This document shows positions 1 to 12,870 of a stretch of 64,000 nt of DNA, in pieces. Position numbers and translations under genes: made by a program. The stretch is from Sequoia sempervirens (Eukaryota; Streptophyta; Pinopsida; Cupressales; Cupressaceae), in contig VDFB02296858.1 in the NCBI GenBank assembly GCA_007258455.2, positions 55,891-119,890 of the forward strand, read 5' to 3'. Numbering within the stretch: position 1 is the first letter of the stretch; each line of letters starts with the position of its first letter. A model generated the notes under the pieces. The model was not told where the DNA came from. It ran no database searches and worked only from the letters and a program-made list of their open reading frames with translations.

Positions 1-1473
1 ATATTTCACATGTTCCTTGTTATGTTCCTATGTTATTGATTTAGGATTCTTCCTATGTTTCCTATGTTCCATGTTTATCATGCCTAGCTATTATGATATC
101 TATATGGCATGACCATTGATGCCTCACACATTCACATCCTGTGTTATATGCTTATTACATGCACATATTTTCCATATGGTTATATCACACTCATACCTTA
201 TGATATCATTTTTACATTTTATGCCTACATTTTATGATTCTTCTCATACTTATCATGCTTATGATTACATATTTATCATGCTTATCTCTTACATATCATT
301 TGTGTTTATATGATCCTTATCTAGTACTTATGACTATCCTTATGTTGTTATTTTCCTTCATTAGGGTCAACATTAAGGGGTATCTTACCTTTCCTTTATT
401 ACATGTGCCTTCATTATTATAGCTTGCCTATGCCATTAAATGCTTATCATATCATCTTATATTTTACCATATTTCCATGCCTTATTGTGATTATATCCTT
501 TCCTCCTCTCCTCCAATTCATTACATTTTTCATATGTAACCAACTGGAGGGGAGGAATATATGTCTATTAATATTCATTTTTTGTGAGTTAGATTTTATA
601 GTTATAGGTTCATAACCATTCCCATGTCCAAGGGATATTTACTAATCGTGTCCACCTGGTTAAAGTCCTTTTATATTGCACTTACTCTAAGCTTTACCAC
701 TTTTCGTATTAGGTGGAATCTTTCACCCTTCTCTTTTTAATTTTGATTCTTTTAAGGATAACTAATTTTTAATTTTCAAGATGAAACTATGACTTATTTT
801 AAAATTCTTGAAAGTTTAAATATTCATTGCATGCATGTTCCATTTTTTTAAGGTTTCCCATGGAGTGCTCATTGCACTAAAAATTCAAGATTGATCTTCA
901 TAATTTACATCAATATGCATCCTTTGAGTTGTTTAAAAAAAAAATAGTTTGCATGTTGACTAATTATTTTACTTTGGCATGCATCAACCTAATAGTTCTT
1001 GTTGGCATCCTAATTTTTTGTGTTTCATTTTTTCTATGATCTACTCTAAAGGTTGTGAATTTTTACCTTATCCACCATGTTTTTGATAAATGACCTAAGA
1101 AATCTTAAATGGGATCCCCAAGTGTCAAATGGTGCAAAGATTCTTAAAAATCCTAACTCTAATTTTTCTCCATCGTTTCCCTTGATATTCATGAGTTGTC
1201 ATAGTTTCAGGATTTTGGGGGTATCCATACTTGTATGCCTTTCCTACCAATTGTGAAACCACACCTGGAACCCTTGTGAAGAAAAAATGTGTTGATTTTG
1301 TTGGCCTTTCATAGTTTCTGCCATTTTCCCCAACCTTGAAGGTCCAAAACCCCATTGAAGGCCTTGTCAAATTTTGTCAAATTTTTCAAAGTTTCTATGT
1401 GTCGCATCCCATCATCCCTTTTTGACTCATTCCCTCATATTCCCATCCCTAAAATTTTGACATCCCAACTTTT
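1..1473. other. AT-rich DNA without recognisable gene
   Basis: The first 600 bases are pyrimidine-rich on the plus strand with loosely repeated TTATG, CATAT and ATCATGCTTA words, so the short reading frames there look like composition artefacts. From about 1090 to 1400 the sequence is less simple and reads through 81 codons on the minus strand, but I recognise no protein family. It is probably decayed retrotransposon or LTR DNA, judging by its position beside an LTR. Confidence 0.4.
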
Positions 1474-3045
1474 TGTTGCATCTTGAGAAGATTGGTTGTC
1501 ATTGATGTCAAATGTGTGTTGAAGATTGTATATGCTCTAGAGATAGTCAATGTGCAAAGATATCAGTTGGTGCAAGTTAGCATTGCAGTATATGGAAAAG
1601 TGGTGATCATCCTAATGTCTAAGTGTGATGCGGAGGTGGATACACATGTTCTAATGTGTTTATAATATGTCCACATTGATATCTTTCCAGTTTGGTGTAT
1701 TGTGCTTAGAGAAAAGTAGCAAAAGACGTGTTTAAGGCATTCACAGTATATATCCCAAGGTCACATAGTGTTTTGGTTTGCATCCTTCTGCAGAGTAAGA
1801 TTTAGTCTTGCAGTTCAATAGATGAGTTGATAGAGATGTGAAGGTGTTATATCCAAGATTTCAAGTCATTACACCTATGGTGAAATGTGGAAGTGACCTG
1901 GAATTTTGGTCTATGCTTTGACAGGGAAAAGTGATGATGAAGGCTTGTTGGAATGATTTGTAATCCCCTAGTTGTGTTGATTTGATCATGTGGCTTTGTG
2001 GACATGCTCAGTGATGTCCAATGTATGCTATATTGGAGATTCAAGTAGTTTAGTACTCCGCAAGTTCTATTTTCAAGTGACAGTATGTTGCAATTGATTT
2101 CAGATGCCTATTCTTCTACAAAATATAAGTTTGGTGTGCCAACAAAAGATTGTATAAATTAGTGGTATGAGTTTTTGTGGACCTTCTACATGTCTCAGAG
2201 TATCTCGTGTTTGAAGTGATATAGATATTTCTTGTTTCTAGTACTGCACAAATGTTTCAAGTCAGTTTGTGAAGATATGCTTTTATTGTGGCCGACTTGA
2301 GTATGTTAATGATGTGCACCACTAATTTGAAATTGAGCAGAGTTCAAGGAGTGTTTGTAGATGTTGTATGAGTCATGTCAACTCATCTGGAATATATTTA
2401 AATAATGTTATATTATTTGTGTATACCACCAATGAAGATGCAAGTCAACATGTTACAAGTTTCATTATTTCTTGTTTGTGGCGAACTTAATTTGTAATTA
2501 CAAAGTGTGGGGATGATATATATTGAAGATAAAAGTTGTGGAGATGATCATGTGGAAGTGTGTGAAGATGTATGAGTGCATGAGCAGAGCGTGAAAAGAT
2601 CCACTACAAACCTAATGAGCATAACTGATGACTATCATTGGTTGAAGCCATAATATCAATCATATTTCAGTTGTTCTTTCTTCCAATTAGGGAGTAGTAG
2701 CTTCCTTGGGTTTTAGCCCATAAAACAAAGTCAGGGAGTAGTTGCTTCCTTGGTTTGTAGCCCAAAATCAAATTGTAAAGTGTTATTTACTTGTGAGGTT
2801 GGATTAGGATAGTAGCTCCTAGTAGCATTTCTCATCGTGGTTTTTCCCCTGTGGGGTTTTCCACATAAATCTAGTGCATTTATGTTCTTGTGCATATTTT
2901 TATCTTCTTTCATGTTTTGATTATGTAGGTGAATGCTTAATTGGTTTAATTTAGCATCAACAGTAGTTAATCGTGATTTATTTTTAAAGCATATTGATTC
3001 ACCCCTCCTCTCAGTATTCTGGTGTGTTTAATACTATTTCCACTA
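1474..3045 (+). mobile_element. putative copia-like solo LTR, plus strand
   Basis: The left edge reads TGTTGCA. Two motifs are shared, in the same order, with the reverse-oriented unit at 9444-11063: GTTGTCATTGATGTCAA near 1496, and CATCGTGGTTTTTCCCC near 2833 followed by a GGGGTTTTCC block. A pyrimidine-rich stretch with CACCCCTCCTCTCA near 3000-3017 matches the terminal part of the other copy. Two copies of a roughly 1.6-kb unit in opposite orientations with no gag or pol between them suggest solo LTRs. The right boundary is approximate and I found no target duplication. Confidence 0.5.
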
Positions 3046-4521
3046 AGTCCCTTATCAAAGTTTTTGATTTGCCCCATCCTTGATACCTTCATGTGATAAG
3101 CTTTTTTTTTTTACATCATGTTAATGCTAGCAATCATGTTGATGTAAGTAGTCTTGATGATGTCATGCTAACATCATTAGCCTGTCAAAATTCCTTGTCC
3201 ATCACATCCCTCAATACTTGTTTCATTGTATCTCTACTCCCCAAACTTCAATTCTTTGCATTCAAAAATAATCTCTAAGTATTTTGGAATCAAACTTCCG
3301 ACCATCTCTTGTCTTTATATCTCTTTAGAGGTATCCCTAAACCTTGATCCTAACAGCCTTCCTTGTTGTGGTTACCTTGTTGGATTTACCCCATATCACA
3401 TGCCTTCTAGCATGACTTCTTGGTCTTCCCTCATTCCACAATTCTCCTATGCTTCAATCTTGGCATGTGGTATGATTTTCCTCTAACCTAAATAGTTTGA
3501 AACTCCCACCTACCCTACTAGATGACCTTGAACTCCATTAATAACTTGGCCCTACAACTACTAGATTTAATTTGGTGATGCTAAAAAATCATTCTATATG
3601 CAAGTTTGCACATATCCAAAGGGAAAATTGGCACTCAACTGATACCCCAATTATTACTACACAACCTGATGATTGACATGTCTTATTCAAGCCCTATTTT
3701 AGCTAATTATTTATGTGATTTCCTCATATTTGCACAAAATTCCACATGTCATTAATGTTTGAGGGTATGATGATTGGGCATGGAGTGATTTTCTCATGGT
3801 TCCAAATGTTCATGGATCTCAAAGGAGTGATTCTAACATAAAACATTTATGAAGAGGGCAACTAGAGTATGGGCACCCCTTGTAATTACTGAGGTCACAA
3901 TTTTTGGGGATTTCCTTGCATGTTTGCACATTTCCCACTTTGGCACAAGTTGCAATGAGTATAAGGGCCTTCATTTTTCATTATTGAGATTATGGGAAAA
4001 TTAGTTTGGAGAAGAAATTAGAAGAATACTCTTCTAGGAAGCTAAGGTTTTAGCTCTAGCAAAGGGAAAAGACATATTTTTGTATTTTGATGATTTAGGA
4101 TCATCTCAAACGTGTAATAAACTTATTGTAATCTATGAAGAATTATTTTAAAGTGTATAATGACCTTGATTGATTTTATTGATTGGAACTGTGTTTATTT
4201 TTGGATGTATATGTGACCGGTTGGCCAGGATGATTATTGTAAAAATATTGCAAGTATTTTTCATGGTGTATTTTCATAATAGTAAAGGAACTTTTTAGGC
4301 CTAGTTGTGGATTGCTAAGTAGAATCATTTAATATTTTTCAAATGATATTATTTCTTTGAATGCATGTGTAGAACCTACTTTACTTATGTGCCTAAGGGG
4401 TATAGTCTTTAGTGAAACCTTCAATAAGGTGTCACACTGAGGTCTATTTCATTACATGTATTGAAGAAATCCATTAATTTATTGCCCTACTAGAATTGGC
4501 ATTAGTTTTCTATTGACTCTA
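3046..4521. other. intergenic DNA, nothing recognised
   Basis: Short plus-strand reading frames at 3093-3278 and 3226-3486 overlap each other and match no family I know. No LTR ends, inverted repeats or splice-flanked exons were seen. This is probably old repeat DNA. Confidence 0.4.
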
Positions 4522-4526
4522 CTTCT

Positions 4527-4851
4527 TGTTAGAGTAAAATGTAATTCCTAATTAATTATTTATTTAATTATTAGGTTTTGTTTCCTCTAATTACTTAAGC
4601 TTACTTAAATCATGTTCTTTTTACATGTCTCATGTCATAGGATGAGGTCACATGTCATGATTTTTTTTTATCCTTATCTAGGGTTTCTAGGTTTATTATC
4701 GTTTTATAAGGATTTTATATTGAATAATCATTATGATTCATGTTTTTTTGGATCAATAGCTTTTGGCCCCCATATTCTCTCTTTTTGTGATAGGTGTTTG
4801 ATTGCAAGTGATCTTTGGGAGTTGTGGAGTTGATTTTTCCCAACTTCAACA
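4527..4851 (+). mobile_element. solo LTR of the TGTTAGAGTAAA family
   Basis: The unit starts TGTTAGAGTAAAATG and ends CAACTTCAACA, 325 bp in all. The start, the internal CTCATGTCATAGGATGAGG and the near-terminal GTGATAGGTGTTTGATTG match the LTRs at 5720-6041, 8378-8699 and 51920-52294. Flanking pentamers are CTTCT on the left and ATTCT on the right, four of five identical, as for a mutated 5-bp target duplication. With no internal region, it is read as a solo LTR left by recombination between two LTRs. Confidence 0.65.
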
Positions 4852-5330
4852 ATTCTCATCACCCCAACACATTAAAACAAAATAACTATAATCACTTTAT
4901 TTCAGTTGTGTTGTATTAGTTTGTGCATGCTTCTATGTATGAGTGTATAACAATAATAGGGTTTGTTCACTAGTATTTTACACATTCTACATGATAAGAC
5001 TTTTCTACTATTTAAAGGTGCATAGCTTTGTATTCCTAAACCAACATGTAGGTACATTGTGGAAACCAAAATGGGGGTACACCATGCAATAAGTATGGTT
5101 TATGATAAAGTAATTATTCAATCCCAATAATATCATGTAATTCAGCACCTTAGGGATCCCCCCTTGGTCTAGGAGAACTAAAAGTGAAGGAGGTCCTACC
5201 CACCTCAATAATTGTCCCTTAGTTGTCCAACCTAAAAATAAGTTTTGTGATACTCTTCTTGACAACCTTGGCACTTGGGAGATTATCTAGCCTTAGGTAT
5301 TTGGGATTTACAATAAATATCACCAACAAA

Positions 5331-5349
5331 TTGGCATCATTACTAGGGA
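5331..5349 (+). other. decayed gypsy primer-binding site
   Basis: The site reads TTGGCATCATTACTAGGGA and lies just after a possible LTR terminus CACCAACA. It corresponds to the plant gypsy site TTGGCGCCGTTGCCGGGGA with mostly C-to-T and G-to-A changes. Confidence 0.5.
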
Positions 5350-5719
5350 TGCTTAAGTCAATATTCAATTTGAAGACACAATCTAATCAATAACCACAAT
5401 GCAACCAATAAAAATGGCTCTTGGTTGATACTTTCAAAAATTCCTACTGATATATAGGTTATTTTCTCTTGATTTAAGGAGCAGTGACTATATCAAGGAT
5501 AGTCTCATAAATTATTTACAAGAACTTAAGAGGCTAGAAATGTAGAAAGGACAGTGAACCAAAGGTCAAGATATGCCCAATGTGATTTCCCTTAATGTGA
5601 GGAGACAACATGATCAATGGAGAGCTAAGAATCTTGGTATGATTTTTGTATAGTTCTTAAAGTAATAAAAAAGTAGGTACTTTGGGTAGAATAGATGCAT
5701 TGAAATATTATCATTGATA

Positions 5720-6041
5720 TGTTAGAGTAAAGGTTTTAGCTTAATTATGTTAATTAAGTTACCTTTATTCCTCTCTTAAGATTTCACTTTAGTTTGCATA
5801 TTGTGACATTTAATTATTATATTAATTATTAAATGTCTACCTATTAGGGTTACTTTTAGGTTTTGCATGATCTACTTTTAAGGATTGATCTTTGTAATTA
5901 TTTCAATTCAGTCAATGCAATCTCTCTTGAAGCTTGCAGAGCACCCTTGCTTTTTTGTCTCCATCTCTTCCTTTTTGTGACAGGTTACTTGCATGCAGGT
6001 GATCTTTGGAGACTGTGAAATTGGCTTTCTCAACTTGTACA
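5720..6041 (+). repeat. 5' LTR of the 5720-8699 element
   Basis: This LTR begins TGTTAGAGTAAAGG and ends CAACTTGTACA. It differs from the 3' LTR by scattered substitutions, for example TTAAGATTTC against TTAATATTTC, and it has the same length. Confidence 0.85.
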
Positions 6042-6056
6042 TGGTATTAGAGCTCC
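6042..6056 (+). other. primer-binding site (initiator tRNA-Met type)
   Basis: TGGTATTAGAGCTCC starts directly after the 5' LTR. It has one mismatch to the usual TGGTATCAGAGC. Confidence 0.75.
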
Positions 6057-6458
6057 AGACCTACTGCTTCTTGTTCGTGTTTTGAAGGATTTTTGGAGCT
6101 TTGAGGGTTTGGGGTTTTGTCTCTTTTGATCCAGGGCATACTGTTTGATTGGAGCGTGGATTCAGCAAACCCCTTCTTGATTTATGAGGTTTTTCTTCTT
6201 CAACAAGGGTTGCAGGCTTCAAATCTGAATCCTCTTTGCTTTTTTTGCAAATTTTTGGTGGAGGGTGGTTTTAGAAGCATTTTGGCGGGCATTAGACCTC
6301 TCCATTGAATCCAGAGCTTCCAGAATAGTCAAGATTGACCTTTGTTTTGTTAAATTTGGCTTTCGTTTGTCAGATCTGTGAGGGTTTGAAGAAAGGGCTT
6401 ATTTTGCTAGATCCAGGGGGTGCTTGATTTTTTGGAGCATTTTGAGCCCAAACGGACC

Positions 6459-6965
6459 TCACCGTTGCGTCTGTAGCAGCCATAAACCTAAAGATCGACT
6501 ATAAATTTTCCTATATTTGGTCCAGTTGACTGTTGAGGCAAAAACAAATTGCCTATACGGCCTTACAGACTCTTCTACACACGGATCGAGAAAAAAAATC
6601 GCAATAAAAATTCTCAGGTCGTCATTTTTTTTATAAATTTCTTTTTTCAAAATATATTTTAAAAAATCATTGAAAAAAATAAATTGTAAAAGTTTTTGAT
6701 TTTTAAAAATCAAACAAAAGTTTAAAAAAAAAAAAAGTATTTTTTAAAGGCTTGCAGGCATGGTACGCCTGCATAGGGTACTGCGCAGGTCCGTACCTAC
6801 GCAATCCTGCACAAGTCGTACCTGCTCTGCCCTATGAGGCTTGGTGGGGGTGGGCCCACATGCCCCCTAGCCCAAAGTTTTTTTTCAATTTTTTTTTTAT
6901 TAAAAAAAAATTATTTGTAAATTGTTTTTTTAATGTTTTTTTTTTTAAAAAGCATTTTCTGTAAT
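6459..6965. other. interior of LTR element: A/T homopolymer block
   Basis: Long A and T runs (6590-6750 and 6878-6955) flank a GC-richer 130-bp island at 6750-6875. The short frames here are homopolymer artefacts. The block lies in the non-coding interior of the 5720-8699 element. Confidence 0.5.
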
Positions 6966-8368
6966 AAGCCCAATTATGCATGTGCGGTGATGGCCATTTA
7001 GCCGTCAAATTTAGGCCCGGATTTTTTCTGCGACGGTCGTATGACCGTCAAATTTAATCCAACACTAGTTTTTTCCCCCTTTGGAGTTGTTTTCTTCCAA
7101 AGGCTGTAACTTGGGCATACGATATCGTTTTTTGGCAAATAAGATATCGTCAGAAAGCTGGTTCCGTCAAATTTCCAGTGGTGTGGGTCTCATCACCTGT
7201 TTTTATTGTTGGTGTATTATACAACCTGTTGAAGTTAAAGGAGTTGTTTTTAGTCCCAACCTCATAACTTTTGACCAGTTTCTCTATTTTTTGCAATCTC
7301 AAGGGCGCTGGAACCGTCTTTCAGAGATCTTCAATTCCATCCATGTAATTTTTCTAGATTTCACTCCAAGTACATTTTATTTATTTTTTTGTGTTTTCAC
7401 ACTCTGGTGAATTACCTGGACATATTAGCTCTTGGGAACTTCTCGTTTGCATGGGATGCTTCGCTTTTGGCTGTTCTTCATGTACTTCCAATTTTTTTGT
7501 CCTTTGTGTGCATTTTGAGCATCTTTTGTAAGCAATATTTTCTATGTATACACACTGAGATAAAGTGCCACACTATTGTACATGTATTTTGGGGATTTTG
7601 CACATAAGGTTGTGCCATATTTTGTACTCGCATTGTATTATAAATTGCCATGGGGGGCTTGTGTAGTGCCTTTTTTTTTGCCATCACACCTTTGTCCGGT
7701 GAGTGTCCCTCCACAACAATAGTAGATCCATATGATTCCAACCTCATGCATGTGTGCTTTGTTTTGCACGCCACTTTTTTAGTTGCAGGTGCTTTCTTGT
7801 GCACTTTTAGATGTTGTTTCTTCTCCTTCATGCACTACAGGGTGTTATACAACATTTTAGCAGATCTGTCAGGCTCTCCCAATCAGCATTATGGGGGGTA
7901 TTATACTATTCATGCTAATGCTTCCTTGGTTCACCTTGGAAGGAATCTTCCATTCTCAGTTGATCAATGTTCTTCAGACTATTGGTACTTGTGCCATTTG
8001 TATCTTCATTCCAGGTGCCTTTGTTTGCCATCTGATTCGAGTAGTGTCATTTGGGGCACTCATGCAAATTGTTGTCTTCTTGATCCTGATCATCCCATCT
8101 TCAGAGGAGGTTCTTTAGCACCATAGCGGTCATCTTTTAACAGTTGTTTTTAGCTTCTTCTACTTCAGTGATGTTCTTCATGTCTTGTGCATCTCTTTTT
8201 GGAGTAGAGTTTTTCCCATGAGGTTTTCTCTATTTCTCCACTTTATAGAGATTTGGTTGTATTTGGGTACCTCATCAAGCCTAGTTGTTGGGACCCTTGT
8301 TTGCTTTCATGCATTGTAGTTACCTTTGTTTTCTTGCACATGTTTGTAGCTGCACTCTTGCTCATCTT

Positions 8369-8377
8369 AAGGGGGGG
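8369..8377 (+). other. polypurine tract
   Basis: AAGGGGGGG lies immediately 5' of the TGTTAGAG start of the 3' LTR. This is the expected plus-strand priming position. Confidence 0.7.
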
Positions 8378-8699
8378 TGTTAGAGTAAAGGTTTTAACTT
8401 AATTGTGTTAATTAAGTTACCTTTATTCCTCTCTTAATATTTCACTTTAGTTTGCATATTGTGACATTTAATAATTATATTAATTATTAAATGTCTACCT
8501 ATTAGGGTTACTTTTAGGTTTTGCATGATCTCCTTTTAAGGATTGCTCTTTGTAATTATTTCAATTCAGTCAATGCAATCTCTCTTGAAGCTTGCAGAGC
8601 ACCCTTGTTTTTTAATCTCCATCTCTTCCTTTTTGTGACAGGTTACTTGCATGCAGGTGATCTTTGGGGTATGTGAAGTTGGCTTTCTCAACTTCTACA
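8378..8699 (+). repeat. 3' LTR of the 5720-8699 element
   Basis: This LTR is 322 bp, begins TGTTAGAGTAAAGG and ends CAACTTCTACA. It is followed directly by TGATA, the target duplication also found before the 5' LTR. Confidence 0.85.
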
Positions 8700-9443
8700 T
8701 GATATACCTTAGATGACTCAGCTGACAATGTGATTAGAGCTAGTAGGAGAACCCTTAGGCTTGATGTTAATATAAGAAATAGAGTTGCATCCCAATATTT
8801 GCATGTAAAATATGTAGACATGAATTTTCCTATAAACTCCACATCTAAGGAATCCAAGGAGAAGTTAGCTTAACAATTCTCCCACCTCATCTAATGAAAG
8901 TGGACAAGAGATAGAAATACTTTTCTATAATGTAGATCAAGCTACTCATTCAAGAAATAAATGTAGAGAAAGAGATCTAGATCAACATATCAATATGATA
9001 GACCAACTTAGAAAAATTTAACATGAAATAGAAGCACAATTTGAGTTGTGGTGAGCTCAACTTGCTCAACGGGCCCTACAAATGAACCAAAATAAAATGT
9101 TTTTCAACAATAGAATAGAGATCAGAACGATGCACAAAATGTTCCAAATAAATAGGTGCACAATGTTTAGAAAAATCAACAAAACCCCTAGCAGAAAAAT
9201 ATGGGAAAATCATGGGGTTCAACCCCAAAAGATAATCTATGAGGTTTTCTCCAACAAGACATCCATTAGGGTTAAAGAGATATAAGAAACTCAAATTTTA
9301 TGGAATTCCAAGCTATCCTAACCTCATCCCAAATGAGATTAGAGGAAAAGTGCATAAATTCCAAGGTAATAATGTTGTCACTGTGAGGATCACTTGAGGC
9401 ATTTCATTGATGTGACAAATGAATATGAAATAGAGGAAGATGT

Positions 9444-11063
9444 TGAATGAACAAGACAAATGAGAGGGGGGTGAATCATTTGTAGCAAATTAAAACATCA
9501 AAACCCTCAACAGTAATCAGATCCACATGCATTCATTAAACCCTTATTTTGTTAAAGTGATTAAACATGAAATGTAGGTAACATAAACTGAAATAACAAC
9601 ACTATACATAAGAGAACACCAGATTTATGAGGAAAACCCAATGAGGGAAAAACCACGGTGAGGATTAGCTCACAATATAAGTAATATCAAAATTGGTACA
9701 AGGGCTTACTATCAAAATAGGACACACTATCCAAAAAGGCTCACAACCAGGGCTCGCTACCACAAAAAGAAATTTAATAAGATAGAAGAGAAATGTTACA
9801 CAGAGAACAAATTCTCAATGCAACAAGGAGTCCACCACAAATGCTCCAACACTTTCGTAGCCTTGCATGAAAGATTTCAGACACCTTTAGTTCACTGCCT
9901 TCAAGAATCCAACACTTGAAATTCACACTGCTCTATTCAAATTCACATCACATATATCACTTGCATCTATCTCGCATTTATCTTGCCTCTCTTGCATATT
10001 ACAACACCAACACTCTTATTTATATCAACCTCAACCTTGAAAACCTTCTCGAAGGTCGACAACTATCTGTTACAATTAAAATTTCAAATTAGGTCAGCAC
10101 CTAAACATTCCCACAATGGATAGGAATGAAGGTAACCCATACAAATCTTTAATTAGGACCCAAATTAATCCTAACACACTTCAACACACTTTCATAAACT
10201 TCACGTGCAGTGCTAACACAAGGTTGGCCAATACCTGTGCTAAACACCATAAAACATTAAGTACATGCATCCTTAAATCAATCTGAAACTTCCAGACAAA
10301 AAAAATCACTTAAACACCATCTATCTAATAATCCACGAACCACCTAAGATCTAATAAAGACTTCATCAAAACTCACATCATAGAAATACTTCAACCCAAA
10401 ACATCTAGTAAACCTTATTCGCACATTGACGTGTGAAACACGTTGTATTGTACCAAATCAAGTGAAACCTTGAATTCTGAAGGATACAAACATTATAAGA
10501 AACTTCCCAAATCCACACAACCTAAAGCCAAACTATGGAGAAACGTGTAGCAAATACATTTATCCCAGACCACAAAAAATCAGGTTCACACACTGGTGAA
10601 AATATCTCTCTGTACAATGATCTAAAAACCCAAATTTTGAATATAGAAACCTATAAAAACCTTGAACAACCTATCAGATCTGCACAAGCATAGCATCAAC
10701 ATAGAAGAAATGTGGAGCATGTTTTGAACACTTGCACAACATTGTTTTATCTATTTATCAAATTTTCTCAAAAGCACTTGGAACCCAAGTACCAAAGACA
10801 TCATCTCAGCTCATTAATTCATTCCAACACATCTCTAGACACTGCAACATAAAGATAACTCCATGTACCCATAACACTTCCTCAATATCTCAACTACACA
10901 TGCACAACCTGCAGCAACATGTTTTCCTCTTTTTCACAATTTTCTCAATATCCTTGGCATCTTCATCATGAAACAAAATTCCTTTACACATAGTTGACAT
11001 CAATGACAACAACCTGTAGACATCCTATTGACATCAATGAAAAAACCTTCATACTTGCAACAA
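9444..11063 (-). mobile_element. copia-like solo LTR, minus strand, inside gypsy gag
   Basis: Read on the minus strand it carries the motifs of the 1474-3045 unit in the same order: TTGTCATTGATGTCAAC (10993-11009), CACCGTGGTTTTTCCC (about 9644-9660) and a CACCCCCCTCTCA terminus (about 9462-9475). It interrupts a gag frame: EYEIEEDV ends at the left edge and MKLFV resumes just right of the other edge, so the interruption itself shows an insertion. No internal retrotransposon genes are present. A 5-bp target duplication is not clear; GATGT and AATAT are the best candidates. Confidence 0.6.
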
Positions 11064-12870
11064 AATATATCATTATGAAACTCTTTGTGTGATCACTAGA
11101 AGAGAGCACAAAAGAGTGGTGCAAAATCCTTTTAGATAGTAACATAAAGTCATGGGATGATTTTATGAGAATTTTTAGACTATATTATGGAGAAAGAAAG
11201 CATCCAAAATATGTAATCCATGAGTTGAGTACTATAAAGAAAGGGGTTAATGAGAAAATTGTTGATTTCAACAAGTTTGATATGACAATGAGGAAAGTGC
11301 CTCCCCATGTTAGGCCAAATTAAATCATGTGCCTTGTTTTATATTATGGAGCATTTGATGCCAAATTAGGCTACTGCTTATGAGACAAGAACCCTCAAAC
11401 ATTAATGGAAGCTTATGCCACAACTAGCAATATAGAGAGTAACATGAGAGCATCTAGTAAAGATAGTAAAAGAGCCAATATATAACTATAGAAACCAAGT
11501 GTAATAATTTCTAGTAAGCACATCATTGTTGAGGAAAAAATAGACAAGTTAATGGGGCTATGAAGGGTCTCTCATACAAAGTTACAAAAAAATGAGAAAG
11601 GTGTATCTTCTAACAATATTACCACACACTTCAATGAAGGTCAAAGATTACATAATAAACCTTACAATTATGGCCAGTCTAAAATAATCAAAGAAAATGA
11701 TAGGCAAGTGGTCCCAAGCAATAATAACCAAGGATACCAAAAGAGAGACACCCCTGATCCCTTGAGAAAGGATCACATTAGTCTTCAACAAGATTCATTC
11801 TAGTGTGGCATATGCTACTTACCTCACAATCAATCAAAATTTATTTTTATAGCACTTAAGAATGAGACAGAATTACAAGAACCTGAAGGTGCACATGAGT
11901 ATTATGAAGATGACATGGATCAAATAGATGCATATGAGGGAGATAAATTCTTTTAGTATGATCATGAGAGTCATCATGTGTTGTATGAGCTGCCAAGCAA
12001 AGACTTTAATCAGCTCAAGTAACAAATACTATAGAGGTACAAAAGAGAAAAGCATTCTCATAAAGATATCAAGGCTCTCACTAAAGCAACTATTTTATAA
12101 GTTTAGAGTGATTATCAACTAAGAAATAGGAAATTAGGTGCAAAAATGAAGATGGAGGTGTTGTTATCAATGTTCCAGTTCCATAAATATGCAAAAGAAA
12201 ATAAAAGGATAACAATATAGAGTGAAGTGCAAATAGGACTATAGTGAAATCAACACCCAAAAAGAAGATGCATATGCTAGATGTATCCCTATAGAAGAAA
12301 TATGTCCCTAAATAGAAACAAGTCAAAGAAGAAGTAAATGAGAAACAAGAGATGAATAAGGAATTTGGAAATGGAATCAACACAAAGCAAGTTGTTGCTA
12401 GTGACTAGTTAATGCCTTTCATCCCTAACAATAGTGTTGTGACTATTCCTCTATCCACTCCCTTGCCAACATACTAACCAATTGACATGGTTCAAGCATT
12501 AATTTAGTTGAAAGCTTAAGTGTCAATCAAGGAGCTACTGGAGATCCCTGAACATAGAGAAAGGGCATTGATTTACAGTAATGCCCCTACTATTTTGTAT
12601 CAGTCAAGTGAACTTGCAAAGATTCCCAAAATTAGTGCAGATGAAACCAATGTCCAAGAGACACTTGATATTTAATTGGGCATTATGTCTATAAGTAAAA
12701 CATAGGTAGTTGATCCATTTTCCACATCTTTTCTAATAAATGGATGGATAGTACATAATTCTATGCTATATTTTGAAGCACCCATCAATGTGATTCCTTT
12801 ATAAGTCATGAACTAGCTAGGCCTACAAGTTTCAAAATATATCATTTGAGAAAGCCAATTTATCCTTGTC

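Larger units (their letters stand above)
5720..8699 (+). mobile_element. LTR retroelement without gag/pol (LARD-like), with TGATA target duplication
   Basis: Two LTRs of exactly 322 bp (5720-6041 and 8378-8699) flank a 2336-bp interior. The outer flanks are perfect 5-bp target duplications, TGATA at 5715-5719 and at 8700-8704. A primer-binding site TGGTATTAGAGCTCC (6042-6056) matches the initiator-tRNA-Met type TGGTATCAGAGC, and a purine tract AAGGGGGGG (8369-8377) precedes the 3' LTR. The interior contains no gag, protease, integrase, reverse transcriptase or RNase H. Its longest open frames (7650-8126, 158 codons; 7891-8118) are hydrophobic and unrecognised. It should have needed proteins from another element to move. 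It sits inside the 5' part of the gypsy element around it. Confidence 0.85.
4857..12870 (+). mobile_element. decayed Ty3/gypsy gag-protease element with nested insertions
   Basis: A primer-binding-like site TTGGCATCATTACTAGGGA lies at 5331-5349, directly after CACCAACA, a plausible LTR end. Plant gypsy elements have TTGGCGCCGTTGCCGGGGA here, and the differences are mostly transitions at C or G. Gag-like protein is readable at 9296-9443 (NNVVTV then DHLRHFIDVTNEYEIEEDV) and resumes at 11074 with MKLFV, SWDDFMRIFRLYYGERKHP and ESNMRASS. A protease-like stretch at 12700-12860 reads VVDPFSTSFLINGW with the catalytic DSGA degraded. Stops and frameshifts are numerous. Two younger elements (5720-8699 and 9444-11063) interrupt it. 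The 5' LTR limits (about 4857-5328) are a guess, and I see no 3' LTR. Confidence 0.6.

Noticed and set aside
7650..8126. A 158-codon open frame, the second longest in the window
   Set aside because: It lies in the interior of the LTR element without gag/pol, overlaps another frame and matches no family. Kept only as a note in that element.
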